Assembly: GCA_036507955.1 (NCBI GenBank)
Contig: DATCIH010000062.1
Span: 1 to 37,270 of the forward strand
From: DATCIH01 sp036507955
GTDB taxonomy: Bacteria > Bacillota > Clostridia > Clostridiales > Clostridiaceae
DNA: 37,270 bases
Reading direction: 5' to 3'
Below, in pieces: positions 15,005-23,844 of this stretch; position 1 is the stretch's first letter, and every line of letters begins with the position of its first letter. A model generated the notes under the pieces. That model searched no databases and was not told the DNA's origin. It worked only from the letters and a program-made list of their open reading frames with translations. The position numbers were made by a program, and so were the translations under genes.

Positions 15005-16516
15005 ATGAATAAAAGCAGTTTCGTTAAGAATTCTTTTATATTAACTTTATCAAATTTAGCTACTTATATATTAGGTTTTATCTTTTCCATTGCTTTATCA
15101 AAACAATTAGGACCAGAAGGTATGGGACTATATGGGCTGGTTAGGCCACTATATATGGTTTTTACATGTCTTGCCTGTGGTGGCTTGGTGACAGCAGTTT
15201 CAAAAATATCTGCAGCATATTATGGTAGAGGAGATTATAAAAATGTAAAAAGAACAATAAAGACTTTATTGCCTATTACTTTTTTATGGTCAGTATTTAT
15301 AGCCGTTTTATTATTCCTATTTTCTTCTACTATTGGTACATACATTATAAGAGATGCCAGAACTATAAATGCATTGAAATTATTATGTCCTGCCATTGTT
15401 TTTGTTGCAATTTCTAATTGTCTAAAGGGATACTTTTACTGTACTTTTCAAGTTAGTGTTCCAGCAATTATAGATATTTTTGAAAAAGCTATTAGAATAG
15501 TTATTTTAGTTACTATCGTTAGCAGCCTAAAACTTGTCAATGTTACCACTACCGTTACTGGTGCTTATTTTGCTTTATGTATAGGTGAATTTATATCTTT
15601 TATACTACTCTATGGATACTATAAATTTAATATAAAAAAGATTCCTTATACAATAAATAAAGGTGAAAGTAGAGCCCAGCTTTTATTTAATACAATATCT
15701 ATTTCTTTTCCTTTACTCCTGACAGGATTAATAGCATCTCTGCTCTCAACTTGTTCTGCCTTAATTATACCTAGCCGACTGGTAAGTTCAGGGATTGAAT
15801 ATAAAGTTGCTTTGGGCATGCTTGGTAAATTCAACGGTATGGCTAAGAATATTGTATTTTTTCCAATGGTAGTAATTGAATCTATTTCACTTATTTTGAT
15901 ACCTGATTTATCAATGAATTTAAGTAAAAAGCATTTTAAATCTGTTGACACTCGTATATCTAAAATCCTAGAGTTATCTTTTCTTTTGGGGATTACTACC
16001 ATGATAATAAGTCTGTGCATAGGTGACAATTTAGGATTTATGCTTTATAAAAGAAATGATTTAGGAAATTATATAAAGTTTGCTTCTTTAGCCGCACCTA
16101 TTTTTTATACTGCCTCCACCACTTTTGGAGTCCTTAACGGTCTTGGCAAACAGAAAATTCTATTAAGAAACTCAATCATAGTTTCTTTAGTAAGGATACT
16201 TCTTTTATATATTCTTACCGCAATCCCTTCAATAAACATTTATGGATATGGAATAACAATGATTGTAACTTCCTTAATCTCACTAATTCTTAATCTGTAT
16301 GAGATTAAGAAACTATCTCACTTAAAACTCAACTTTTTTCATTATATATTTGATTGTTTAATAGCTTCATTTACATACTTTATATTGGTTATCTTAACAA
16401 AAATATTGTCTACTAATTGGTCAGTACTTAGTAACATATTGATAATACTTTTAGGTTTTATAATTATGTTTCTATTTAGAAATACATTTGGAAAGGGGAA
16501 AACTAAAACTCAATAA
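15005..16516 (+). CDS. SpoVB-like MOP-superfamily flippase
   Basis: This 503-residue polytopic membrane protein has 12-14 evenly spaced hydrophobic segments. The N terminus (SFVKNSFILTLSNLATYILGF) and the GPEGMGLYGL motif near residue 37 are typical of the SpoVB/MurJ/polysaccharide-flippase group of the MOP superfamily. Clostridial members of this length are usually annotated as stage V sporulation protein B, and they flip lipid-linked cell-wall or cortex precursors, but paralogues are common, so a specific role in cortex synthesis is inferred only. AGGAGG precedes the ATG by seven bases. It appears monocistronic with a strong terminator at its end. Confidence 0.88.
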   Translation: MNKSSFVKNSFILTLSNLATYILGFIFSIALSKQLGPEGMGLYGLVRPLYMVFTCLACGGLVTAVSKISAAYYGRGDYKNVKRTIKTLLPITFLWSVFIAVLLFLFSSTIGTYIIRDARTINALKLLCPAIVFVAISNCLKGYFYCTFQVSVPAIIDIFEKAIRIVILVTIVSSLKLVNVTTTVTGAYFALCIGEFISFILLYGYYKFNIKKIPYTINKGESRAQLLFNTISISFPLLLTGLIASLLSTCSALIIPSRLVSSGIEYKVALGMLGKFNGMAKNIVFFPMVVIESISLILIPDLSMNLSKKHFKSVDTRISKILELSFLLGITTMIISLCIGDNLGFMLYKRNDLGNYIKFASLAAPIFYTASTTFGVLNGLGKQKILLRNSIIVSLVRILLLYILTAIPSINIYGYGITMIVTSLISLILNLYEIKKLSHLKLNFFHYIFDCLIASFTYFILVILTKILSTNWSVLSNILIILLGFIIMFLFRNTFGKGKTKTQ

Positions 16517-16517
16517 A

Positions 16518-16543
16518 AAAAATTAGGATTTCTCCTAATTTTT
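16518..16543 (+). terminator. Bidirectional terminator between flippase and reductase genes
   Basis: A perfect 11-bp stem, AAAAATTAGGA and TCCTAATTTTT, has a TTTC loop. T runs lie on both sides (TTTTTAA on the forward strand, TTTTTTTTATT on the reverse), so it can serve both convergent genes. Confidence 0.87.
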
Positions 16544-16573
16544 AATGTCATAGACTTATGTAATGATAATTCA

Positions 16574-17119
16574 CTATTTCTTTGCCATGGCTTTTGAAGC
16601 TTCTTTAATAGTTGTAAGCTTATATTCTCTACTACTTCTTGTAATACCTATTAGATCATACTTTATTCCCTTAATATGATTAACAAATCTTTCCATGGAC
16701 TCCAAACAGGATATTGTTCCATTACCTGATCCACCAGCAGCTGCAACACATATTATTGGTTTCCCAGCCAGTATATTTTTATCTCCCTTAATTGCTTCGC
16801 AGCGTCTTAACCTATCAATAAAGTTTTTGGAGGCTTCACTCATTTCTCCCCAATACACGGGAGTTATTATAACAAGGCCATCTGCCTCTTTTAATTCCCC
16901 ATGAAGCTTTTGAAAATCATTTTCTACTTGGCAATAATGTCCATCCCTACAGGTACCCCATCCATTGCCACAAGCAATACAGGACGGTATATTTAAGTCA
17001 TTAAGGCACACTAAAGTAACCTTTGCTCCACCTAGTTCTGCGCCTTCTACAGCTGCCAGGCCACAAGCTGCTGTTAAGCCATCCTTGTTAGGACTTGATG
17101 TTAATATAGTAATATTCAT
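16574..17119 (-). CDS. Flavodoxin-fold NAD(P)H-dependent oxidoreductase
   Basis: This 181-residue protein begins with the FMN phosphate-binding loop of the flavodoxin-like reductases (TILTSSPNKDGLTAAC, residues 4-19). The segment IPSCIACGNGWGTCRDGHYC carries four cysteines, as in the iron-sulfur-flavoprotein or multimeric-flavodoxin WrbA-like group; TPVYWGEMSEASKNFIDR is the flavin isoalloxazine loop. It probably reduces a quinone, nitro compound or other electrophile using FMN. The cysteine pattern could bind a cluster or a metal, but shorter spacing than classical clusters leaves that open. The ATG follows AGGAGA by nine bases. Its likely transcript ends at the shared terminator. Confidence 0.88.
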   Translation of the reverse strand: MNITILTSSPNKDGLTAACGLAAVEGAELGGAKVTLVCLNDLNIPSCIACGNGWGTCRDGHYCQVENDFQKLHGELKEADGLVIITPVYWGEMSEASKNFIDRLRRCEAIKGDKNILAGKPIICVAAAGGSGNGTISCLESMERFVNHIKGIKYDLIGITRSSREYKLTTIKEASKAMAKK

Positions 17120-17155
17120 TTTATATTTCTCCTTTATTATATTTAATAAAATTAT

Positions 17156-17590
17156 TTATTCAATTTCAGAGGTGCACTTAGGGCATCTTGTTGCTTTAAG
17201 GTCTATTTCGCTAAAGCAATACTTGCATTTCTTAGTTGTAACCTCTTTTATTATCTCTTTTTTCTTTGAAATCCTATTTAATTGTTTTATAACTAAAAAT
17301 ATTGAAAAGGCAATAATTAAAAAATCTATTATATTATTGATAAACAGCCCATAATTTAATGTGCCTACTCCTGCTGCTTTAGCTGCATCAATGGTTTTAT
17401 ATTTAACATTTCCAAGTGACAGGAATAGGTTAGAAAAGTCAACCCTTCCAAGTACTAAGCCAATCAAGGGCATTATAATATCACTAACTAAAGATGTTAC
17501 AATTTTACCAAAAGCTCCTCCGATTATAACCCCTACTGCAAGATCTATAATACTGCCTTTCATAGCGAATTCTTTAAATTCCTTAGACAT
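17156..17590 (-). CDS. mscL: Large-conductance mechanosensitive channel MscL with zinc-ribbon tail
   Basis: This 144-residue protein opens with the MscL signature: the amphipathic helix FKEFAMKGSIIDLAVGVIIGGAFGKIV (pore-lining TM1), and TM2 near residues 84-101 (NNIIDFLIIAFSIFLVIK). It releases solutes under hypo-osmotic shock. The C-terminal 25 residues add two CxxC pairs (CKYC, CPKC) forming a zinc-ribbon motif, which classical MscL lacks, although similar tails occur in other Clostridia. AGGAG lies nine bases before the ATG. The gene lies 36 bases from the reductase gene and may share its transcript. Confidence 0.94.
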   Translation of the reverse strand: MSKEFKEFAMKGSIIDLAVGVIIGGAFGKIVTSLVSDIIMPLIGLVLGRVDFSNLFLSLGNVKYKTIDAAKAAGVGTLNYGLFINNIIDFLIIAFSIFLVIKQLNRISKKKEIIKEVTTKKCKYCFSEIDLKATRCPKCTSEIE

Positions 17591-17605
17591 TTTTTCTTCT
17601 CCTAA

Positions 17606-17788
17606 TTATTTAGTTATTAGATTGAGCCATGCATTAGTTATAAGAGCATGTCCAGCTTGCGTAAGTATATTTCTATAAGAATCTTCAAACTACTTAGCTG
17701 AAGTTAGGCCATTACTATCATATCTTCTCCAGGTATTCTCCAAATCTATGATTCTATCTCTCCCTTCCGAATTAATTTGATTACCCTC
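17606..17788 (-). pseudogene. Degenerate coding fragment upstream of mscL
   Basis: The reverse strand from 17788 to a TAA at 17606-17608 is open except for one TAG at 17690-17692. It reads like protein on both sides: RDRIIDLENTWRRYDSNG before the stop, and FEDSYRNILTQAGHALITN after it. There is no start codon with a ribosome site, and the composition differs from random AT-rich spacer. I do not recognise the family. It is probably the 3' remnant of a deleted gene, but chance cannot be excluded for about 60 codons. Confidence 0.35.
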
Positions 17789-17794
17789 TTATAA

Positions 17795-17823
17795 TAGCTT
17801 TTTATATAATAAATTAAAAGCTA
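17795..17823 (-). terminator. Weak hairpin at the end of the sugar operon
   Basis: An 8-bp stem, TAGCTTTT (17795-17802) with AAAAGCTA (17816-17823), has a 13-nt loop, 12 bases after the dehydratase stop. The tail on the reverse strand is not T-rich, so termination efficiency is doubtful. Confidence 0.35.
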
Positions 17824-17834
17824 AAACGAACAAA

Positions 17835-19235
17835 TTAACTAAAAAGTCTATCATTAGAATATTCAGTATCCCACATATCTGTTGGAGCCCACATTTCTTG
17901 AAAACCAGGCATCAAATGTTCCTTAATTACTTCATCGTTTATATCATCAAAACCCAGACCAGGTTTATTAGAAATTGGTATAAACCCATTTTTAATAACC
18001 TTGCCATCATAGCCAATGATAATATCATCCCACCAAGGTACATCCGGTGCATTAAATTCGGTTGCTATAAAGTTTTCTGTTGCTACGCCCATTTGAGCAG
18101 TAGCTAAGGCTGCAACTGGAGTTTCGCACATATGGAGTACCATTCCAACATGGAAGCGCTGTGCTAAATCGCCAATCTTCTTAGTTTCATAAATTCCAGA
18201 GGAGCATATGTCAGGATGAATGATTGGAACAGCCCTGTTTGTTATAAGCTCTTCAAAGCTTTCAAGCGTTGTTAGATCCTCTCCTGTTGCTAAAGGCGTT
18301 GTGGTCATTTGAGATAACCGTTTATATTCTTCTGTATAGGTACATGGCAGCATGTCCTCTGCCCAAGATAAATTATATTTCTCCAGCCTTCTCAGAAGAC
18401 GCACTGAATCCTCAAGATTCAAATAGCCTAAATGATCTATGGCTAGTGGTATTTTATAACCAAGCTTTTCTCTCATATGACTAACTTCTTCTTCATATCG
18501 ATCCAGCCCCCTCTCTGTCATTCTAAACATAGTATAAGGAGATTGTGTATTAACTAAATCATATGCCCTATTTCTTTTTTCATACTCTGGTCCAAACTTC
18601 ATGTCCCTGTGATGTTTTATATATTCGAAATTATACTTAGCTGCTTCTCTGAATTCCTCAATATAATTACCTGGTGCCGAAATAAGTTCTTCCTCGGGAT
18701 ATCGCAGTTGTAGGCTTTCTACTCCTAAAACTGCTTTCACCATTGTATATCCACCTTCATCAACAAAGCCTTTTAGACGTTCTCCCATGGAATAACCATC
18801 ACCCTTAAGACCAGGTGTATTTATTCCTAAATCACAATATACACGTGCAGAATCTCTAAACTTTCCTCCAAGCATTTGGTATATAGGAACACCATAGGCT
18901 TTGCCTGCCAGATCCCAAAGGGCTAACTCTATGCCTGCTGCGCCACCCCCCTGTCTTGCGGGTCCCATAAATTGTTTGATTCTGCGAAAAAGCTTATCTA
19001 CGTTACAAGGGTTTTCACCTAAGAGACGTCCCTTAAGCATAGCTGCATAGGTTTGACTACTAAAATCTCTTAGTTCTCCTATACCTATGATCCCTTGATT
19101 AGTATAGATTTTTACCAGGATACAATGCATAGGCGCACCGGTTAAATGGGTAAAGCGTATGTCTGTGATTCTAAGATTAGATGGACTTGAATAAGTACTC
19201 ACATGATTTAAAGTCGATTCAAAATTATCTTGCAT
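17835..19235 (-). CDS. Mandelate racemase/muconate lactonizing enzyme family dehydratase
   Basis: This 466-residue enolase-superfamily enzyme has an N-terminal capping domain (ITDIRFTHLTGAPMHCILVKIYT) followed by the barrel. GGGAAGIELALWDLAGKAYGVPIYQMLGG (about 98-126) is the family signature, and AIDHLGYLN, WAEDMLPC and ATGEDLTT place the metal ligands (D, E, E), with a late H in LHMCETP. These residues suit a sugar-acid dehydratase, mannonate/galactonate-type, rather than a racemase. It is some 60 residues longer than typical; the extra length includes the segment around IEEFREAAKYNFEYIKHHRDM. It is the last gene of the catabolic operon, 63 bp after the aldo/keto reductase. Confidence 0.88.
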   Translation of the reverse strand: MQDNFESTLNHVSTYSSPSNLRITDIRFTHLTGAPMHCILVKIYTNQGIIGIGELRDFSSQTYAAMLKGRLLGENPCNVDKLFRRIKQFMGPARQGGGAAGIELALWDLAGKAYGVPIYQMLGGKFRDSARVYCDLGINTPGLKGDGYSMGERLKGFVDEGGYTMVKAVLGVESLQLRYPEEELISAPGNYIEEFREAAKYNFEYIKHHRDMKFGPEYEKRNRAYDLVNTQSPYTMFRMTERGLDRYEEEVSHMREKLGYKIPLAIDHLGYLNLEDSVRLLRRLEKYNLSWAEDMLPCTYTEEYKRLSQMTTTPLATGEDLTTLESFEELITNRAVPIIHPDICSSGIYETKKIGDLAQRFHVGMVLHMCETPVAALATAQMGVATENFIATEFNAPDVPWWDDIIIGYDGKVIKNGFIPISNKPGLGFDDINDEVIKEHLMPGFQEMWAPTDMWDTEYSNDRLFS

Positions 19236-19298
19236 ATTTTGTTACCTCTTTAATTTAAATAATTTTAAAATTGTAAACTAGCACAATTTATTTTTATA

Positions 19299-20150
19299 TT
19301 ACCAAGCAATATGATCAGGGTCTGGAATTTCGCTTCCCAAAATAACTATTTTATTTAATAAATCAATATCATTTTTTTCAAGGGAAAAATCAAATACTCT
19401 TGTATTGTCTATAATTCTACTTGCAGTAACAGACTTTGGAAGTGGTAGGAAGCCTCTATCTAAAGACCAACGAATACATATTTGAGCAATAGATTTATTA
19501 TATTTTTTTGATAGTTTTTCCATAACCTCATTACCGAAGATTGATCCAGATGCAAGGGGACTCCAAGCCTCTAGTAAGATCCTATGCTCCATACAATACT
19601 TTACAATTTCCTCTTGAATTACACCAGGATGAAGCTTAATTTGATCTACCATTGGTAGAATTTTTGCTGTCTTTGTTAAAGCCTCTATGTGATGAGGTAG
19701 AAAATTACTAACTCCAATCGCTTTAATTTTCCCTTCTTTATATAATTCTTCAAAAGCTCTCCACGTTTCCGCATTCTTTTCTTCCCAATTATTTTTAAAT
19801 TTAACTGGTATAGGCCAGTGAATCAAATATAAATCTAGATATTCTAGCTTCAAGTCTGCAAGGGTTTTTGCAAAAGCTCTTTTAGTTGATTCATAACCAT
19901 GCTCCGCATTCCATAATTTACTTGTTATGAAGATGTCCTCTCTTTTTATGCCACTGTTTTTAATCGCTTTACCAACACTAACCTCATTTCCATAAGCTGC
20001 TGCCGTGTCAATATGTACGTATCCCGCTTTTATTGCTTCCTCTACAGAGGCTATTGCTACTTTTCCATCAGGTGTTTGCCAGGTTCCAAATCCAACACAT
20101 GGGATTTTAACACCATTACTTAATACATACGAATCTTTTAAACTTTTCAT
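19299..20150 (-). CDS. Aldo/keto reductase
   Basis: This 283-residue NADPH-type reductase has the full catalytic tetrad: D48 and Y53 in HIDTAAAYGNE, K78 in TSKLWN and H111 in LIHWP. The signature GVSNFLPHHIEAL and the C-terminal cofactor motif PLPKSVTASRI are intact. The start at 20148-20150 is favoured because GGAGG lies five bases upstream; a nearer-upstream ATG overlaps that site. It reduces an aldehyde or ketone sugar or aldose, or acts in reverse as a polyol dehydrogenase. It sits inside the sugar operon, 78 bp after the propeller-protein gene. Confidence 0.92.
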   Translation of the reverse strand: MKSLKDSYVLSNGVKIPCVGFGTWQTPDGKVAIASVEEAIKAGYVHIDTAAAYGNEVSVGKAIKNSGIKREDIFITSKLWNAEHGYESTKRAFAKTLADLKLEYLDLYLIHWPIPVKFKNNWEEKNAETWRAFEELYKEGKIKAIGVSNFLPHHIEALTKTAKILPMVDQIKLHPGVIQEEIVKYCMEHRILLEAWSPLASGSIFGNEVMEKLSKKYNKSIAQICIRWSLDRGFLPLPKSVTASRIIDNTRVFDFSLEKNDIDLLNKIVILGSEIPDPDHIAW

Positions 20151-20228
20151 AAATACCTCCATTACTTTAATTTAATAATTTTATTAATCTTAAACCTATT
20201 GCCAGTCTAAACCTATATTATGAATATT

Positions 20229-21107
20229 TTATTTTAATCTGTAAGAAACAAAGGCAAGTGTCTTACTATCTGGAGCCCAAGAATTAACATTCAAAGTTCC
20301 TTGCCCGCCAAATAGCTTCACAAGAGTTCTAAACTCGCCACCTTCTGCTGACATCAAGCGAATCTCAACATTCTTATTAGGTGGATGAGAACCTGCTTCA
20401 ACATCGCCTTTCTTGTAGGTTATGTATGCAACTAATTTTCCGTCTGGGGAAACATGCCCAAACCAACTGTTGGACTCATCAAAGGTTAATTGAATAGAAT
20501 TTGATCCGTCCATTTCCATATGCCAAATCTGCATAAGCCCAGTTCTAGTAGAATTAAAATATATGTATTTGCCACATGGGGAATATTCTGGTCCATCATC
20601 TAAACCAGGTATGTTGGTTAACTGTGTTTCATTTCCTCCGATTACTGGAATTGTGTAAATATCATACTGTCCGTTTCTTTCTCCACAAAAAGCAAGTGTA
20701 CTACCATCTGGTGACCATCCATGTAGATAACTTGGTGCCATAGGTGTAATTAGAGTTGGTTCTCCACCTTCTATTGGGAATACATAAATTCTTGATTGAC
20801 CATCCTCTAAGGTATGATGACTAACACCAATTTGTCTTCCATCTGGGGATATGAGATGGTCATTGTTACAGTCCACAGTAATTCCTGAATAAATCTCAGT
20901 ACTTACCTTTGTTGCTAAGTTAAAGGTATAAATACGTCCGTTGCTATTATATACTAGGTATTTTCCATCTTGGGTCCAATTAGGTGCTTCAATTAAATCC
21001 TCAAATTCTGCCATTACAGTTCGTGCACCTGTTTTAACATCCACAGTTTCTAACATACTGATGACATTTCGTATTTCCCGTTTATGAGGTTCAGTAAGAA
21101 CTTTCAT
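20229..21107 (-). CDS. TolB-like beta-propeller protein (PD40 repeats)
   Basis: This 292-residue protein consists of about six repeats of the WSPDGxxLAF type (NWTQDGKYLVYNS, SPDGRQIGVS, GWSPDGSTLAFCG, EYSPCGKYIYFNS, HVSPDGKLVAYIT, SWAPDSKTLAFVS). That gives a TolB-like propeller with no signal peptide, so it should be cytoplasmic, unlike periplasmic TolB. Its conserved relatives are found in polysaccharide-utilisation loci of Bacteroidota and Paenibacillus-like bacteria. The function is not established; a carbohydrate-binding or lyase-type role as in the oligogalacturonate lyase fold is possible. A 104-bp gap separates it from the glycosidase gene; AAGGAGA lies eight bases before the ATG. Confidence 0.85.
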   Translation of the reverse strand: MKVLTEPHKREIRNVISMLETVDVKTGARTVMAEFEDLIEAPNWTQDGKYLVYNSNGRIYTFNLATKVSTEIYSGITVDCNNDHLISPDGRQIGVSHHTLEDGQSRIYVFPIEGGEPTLITPMAPSYLHGWSPDGSTLAFCGERNGQYDIYTIPVIGGNETQLTNIPGLDDGPEYSPCGKYIYFNSTRTGLMQIWHMEMDGSNSIQLTFDESNSWFGHVSPDGKLVAYITYKKGDVEAGSHPPNKNVEIRLMSAEGGEFRTLVKLFGGQGTLNVNSWAPDSKTLAFVSYRLK

Positions 21108-21211
21108 ATTATGTCTCCTTTTCTAACTAGTTATTTCCATATTGTATGGATCTCACCTTTAATTATATCACAATATTTTATTGGGGAATAATTAACTTAC
21201 TTGCTAGTTCA

Positions 21212-22858
21212 CTAATTTAACTGAAAATGTATAACTCCACAATCAGACTGAGCCCATATTCCGTGTCTGGCCTCATCCCCGCTTCTGACTCTATCAATTA
21301 TATAATGTTCTTCTTCATCAAAATGCCCTTCAGTAATCTGAATATAATCTGTATTATTTGCTTGAAGACTGCCACTTGCAAGAAGGATTGGAATATGACC
21401 ATCTACTGGTTCAGGTCTATTGAAAAGCAATCGAATCTTATGACCAACCAGATAAAAATCATTTTCATCTACTTGAATAAGTATTCCCCTGGCTTTTTCA
21501 ACCTTAGAATCATCAATGCCCTTACCTTCTTCAAATATGTCATTTAAATGGTGATAATCCATGACATTCCAGCCATAGCCGTTACCCGCATAACAAACTT
21601 TGCACTTCCAACCTTGAAGCTTCAAATACCTTCCTTCTTCACCAGTATGTTGAACAAGAGAATGAAGTTTATTTGTTCCTTCATATTTAAAGAGAAGATG
21701 ATCTATAGCTGATAGCATATGCATAGAACGGCTCATAATCTCTCCCCTTTCAGTAACAGCACCTTCGTTATCAAGAACATCTTCCGTACCAAAAATATGA
21801 TAACCTATAGCACCTTTTTCCCCTATTGCATAAAACATTAAACTTGCGTTTAGATTAGCAGCAGCGGATTCAGGAACGTAAAGCGGAAAACCAAGTTCCG
21901 GGTGGGAATATGTATCTGAAACCTCATAGTGTCGGTTAAGCTCTCCTTGATAATTATCAGGTGCTATTGTATCCAGACTTTTGCAGGCACAATACCAAAT
22001 ATCAAGAGCTTTAATTACAGCACAACCTGAAGGATAATCTAAGCCAGCAAGGTCCCAACCACTCCCTTTTGTTCCACCATCAAGCCATACGTTGGTATAA
22101 AGGAATATATCATATATTTTCTTTCCCTCAAATGCTATAGAATCTATGTAATTTGCTATAGACCATGCAGTAACAGCTTCAGCTCCAAAGCTGCCAAAGA
22201 CTTCTGCCCAGTTTCCAGATAATTTGCTACAATTTTCCTTCCAATAACCTGCAAGCGTACTACTGCTATGTTCATTGGCATATTGTATAAGTTGATTGGG
22301 AACCTTATCTTGGTAGGCAGCTTGTCCAATTGGACTGAAATCACGCTTAGTTCCCCCTATTATCCCTGCCTCATTTTCTATTTGCACACCAATAACTGTC
22401 TGTTCTGAGCCGTCAAATTCCTTAAGAAGCTGCATCAGTTTACAGAAAGCTTTACAATCAGCCTTCCAATTCTCTTTACTGTGACTTGAAAGAACTGAAG
22501 TAACTGAGCCATCAAAACATATAACCCTTTGAAAACGCTCCTTGTCTTTTTTTACCCACGCCGGAGAGTACTCCATAGTTCCATTCTTCCAAGTCGCAAA
22601 CCATAGTAATATCAGTTTGAGATTTTCTTTTCTTGCCTCAAGAATTAAATCCTTTACATAGTCTATATTAAACTTATCCTCTTCTGCTTCGAATGCATCC
22701 CAACATATAGGTGTAGCAACTGTATTTCCTCCAAGAGCTTTTACGCTTTTCCAAGCTCTTTCCATATCCTTTAGTACATAGCTTGATGAGTTATGGGTTT
22801 GTCCTCCTAAAGAGAGAAATGGCTTTCCTTTAACAGTAAATTTTGAATGTTTACTCAT
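21212..22858 (-). CDS. GH35/GH42-like glycoside hydrolase (DUF5597-type)
   Basis: This 548-residue cytoplasmic enzyme has an N-terminal TIM barrel of the beta-galactosidase GH35/GH42 type. Motifs include GNTVATPICWDAFEAEEDKFN, LWFATWKNG and VIGVQIENEAG, with the probable acid/base glutamate in the last. A second glutamate in LYVPESA is a plausible nucleophile. The C-terminal 150 or so residues match the DUF5597-like beta-sandwich region. It lacks a signal peptide, so it should act on sugars already inside the cell. Its start follows GGAGG by seven bases and the gene is 14 bp after the PfkB kinase. The exact linkage specificity is not predictable. Confidence 0.85.
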   Translation of the reverse strand: MSKHSKFTVKGKPFLSLGGQTHNSSSYVLKDMERAWKSVKALGGNTVATPICWDAFEAEEDKFNIDYVKDLILEARKENLKLILLWFATWKNGTMEYSPAWVKKDKERFQRVICFDGSVTSVLSSHSKENWKADCKAFCKLMQLLKEFDGSEQTVIGVQIENEAGIIGGTKRDFSPIGQAAYQDKVPNQLIQYANEHSSSTLAGYWKENCSKLSGNWAEVFGSFGAEAVTAWSIANYIDSIAFEGKKIYDIFLYTNVWLDGGTKGSGWDLAGLDYPSGCAVIKALDIWYCACKSLDTIAPDNYQGELNRHYEVSDTYSHPELGFPLYVPESAAANLNASLMFYAIGEKGAIGYHIFGTEDVLDNEGAVTERGEIMSRSMHMLSAIDHLLFKYEGTNKLHSLVQHTGEEGRYLKLQGWKCKVCYAGNGYGWNVMDYHHLNDIFEEGKGIDDSKVEKARGILIQVDENDFYLVGHKIRLLFNRPEPVDGHIPILLASGSLQANNTDYIQITEGHFDEEEHYIIDRVRSGDEARHGIWAQSDCGVIHFQLN

Positions 22859-22872
22859 AAATAACCTCCAAT

Positions 22873-23829
22873 CTATTTTTCACTCCATAGACTTTCGTTT
22901 TCTTCCATAAACTTTAGGATATCGTTTATACCTTTTATGCCACTATTCGCACCTACAGACATTACACAATGGGTTCCAACAGCATTAGCAAACTTACCAC
23001 ATTGATATAAATTCCAACCTTTGACGATTCCAGTAAGAAAACCAGCAACAAAAGAATCTCCAGCACCAGTTGTATCTGCAGCTTTTATATAGGTATATGT
23101 AGGTATTGTGAATTTCTCTCCTTGATTTGATTTAATAAAGCAACCCTCAGTGCCAAGCTTTATAACTACTAATTTCACCCCTCTTGAAAGGAATAAATCT
23201 GCCATCTCCTCTACATTATCCGTACCACTCAGCATTGAAGCTTCCTCAATGCTGGGTATAAATAAATCAAGATATGGTAAACATGGCCCAATTAGATCCA
23301 TCCATTTTCCAGTTGAATCCCAGGCAGTATCCAATACTGTATATATCCCTTCAGCTTGAGCTTTTTTAAGTACTCTTGATGTTGGCTCTCCATCAAAATT
23401 AGGCATTAAAAGTGCTCCTGCTATAAACAAAACTTTAGCCTTTTTTATAACGCTAAAGTCTACATCCTCTTCACAGAACTCCGCATTGGCACCTAAGCAA
23501 TGAATAAAGGATCTCTCACCCTGATTGTTGACAAGAACAATAGAAGCAGAAGTTTTAGCTCCATCTTCTCTTCGCAAACCATCAATATTCACACCGTACT
23601 TATTCAATTCTCCATCTATAAGCTTTCCAAAACCGTCATTTCCAATCTTGCCTATTATCCCAGTCTGGATTCCTATTTTGGCTAGATCAATACCAGTGTT
23701 TGCAGCGCAACCTCCTACATACATCTCCAATTGTTCAACAAGTTGCAATTTTCCAACACCAGGAAGCCGGTTTACTGGTTTAGCTATCACATCCGCAACC
23801 AAGATCCCCAAGCAAATTACATCAAGCAT
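22873..23829 (-). CDS. PfkB family carbohydrate kinase
   Basis: This 318-residue ribokinase-fold kinase has the first signature around GGCAANTGIDLAKIG (about 39-53) and the C-terminal signature DTTGAGDSFVAGFL, with the catalytic aspartate. The fold and length match ribokinases, fructokinases and 2-keto-3-deoxygluconokinases. The substrate is unresolved. The kinase is directly downstream of a class II aldolase (15 bp), a pairing familiar from phosphorylation-then-cleavage routes such as the inositol IolC/IolJ step. The GAGGGGGG site precedes the ATG by eight bases. Confidence 0.91.
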   Translation of the reverse strand: MLDVICLGILVADVIAKPVNRLPGVGKLQLVEQLEMYVGGCAANTGIDLAKIGIQTGIIGKIGNDGFGKLIDGELNKYGVNIDGLRREDGAKTSASIVLVNNQGERSFIHCLGANAEFCEEDVDFSVIKKAKVLFIAGALLMPNFDGEPTSRVLKKAQAEGIYTVLDTAWDSTGKWMDLIGPCLPYLDLFIPSIEEASMLSGTDNVEEMADLFLSRGVKLVVIKLGTEGCFIKSNQGEKFTIPTYTYIKAADTTGAGDSFVAGFLTGIVKGWNLYQCGKFANAVGTHCVMSVGANSGIKGINDILKFMEENESLWSEK

Positions 23830-23844
23830 CCAATAACCCCCCTC

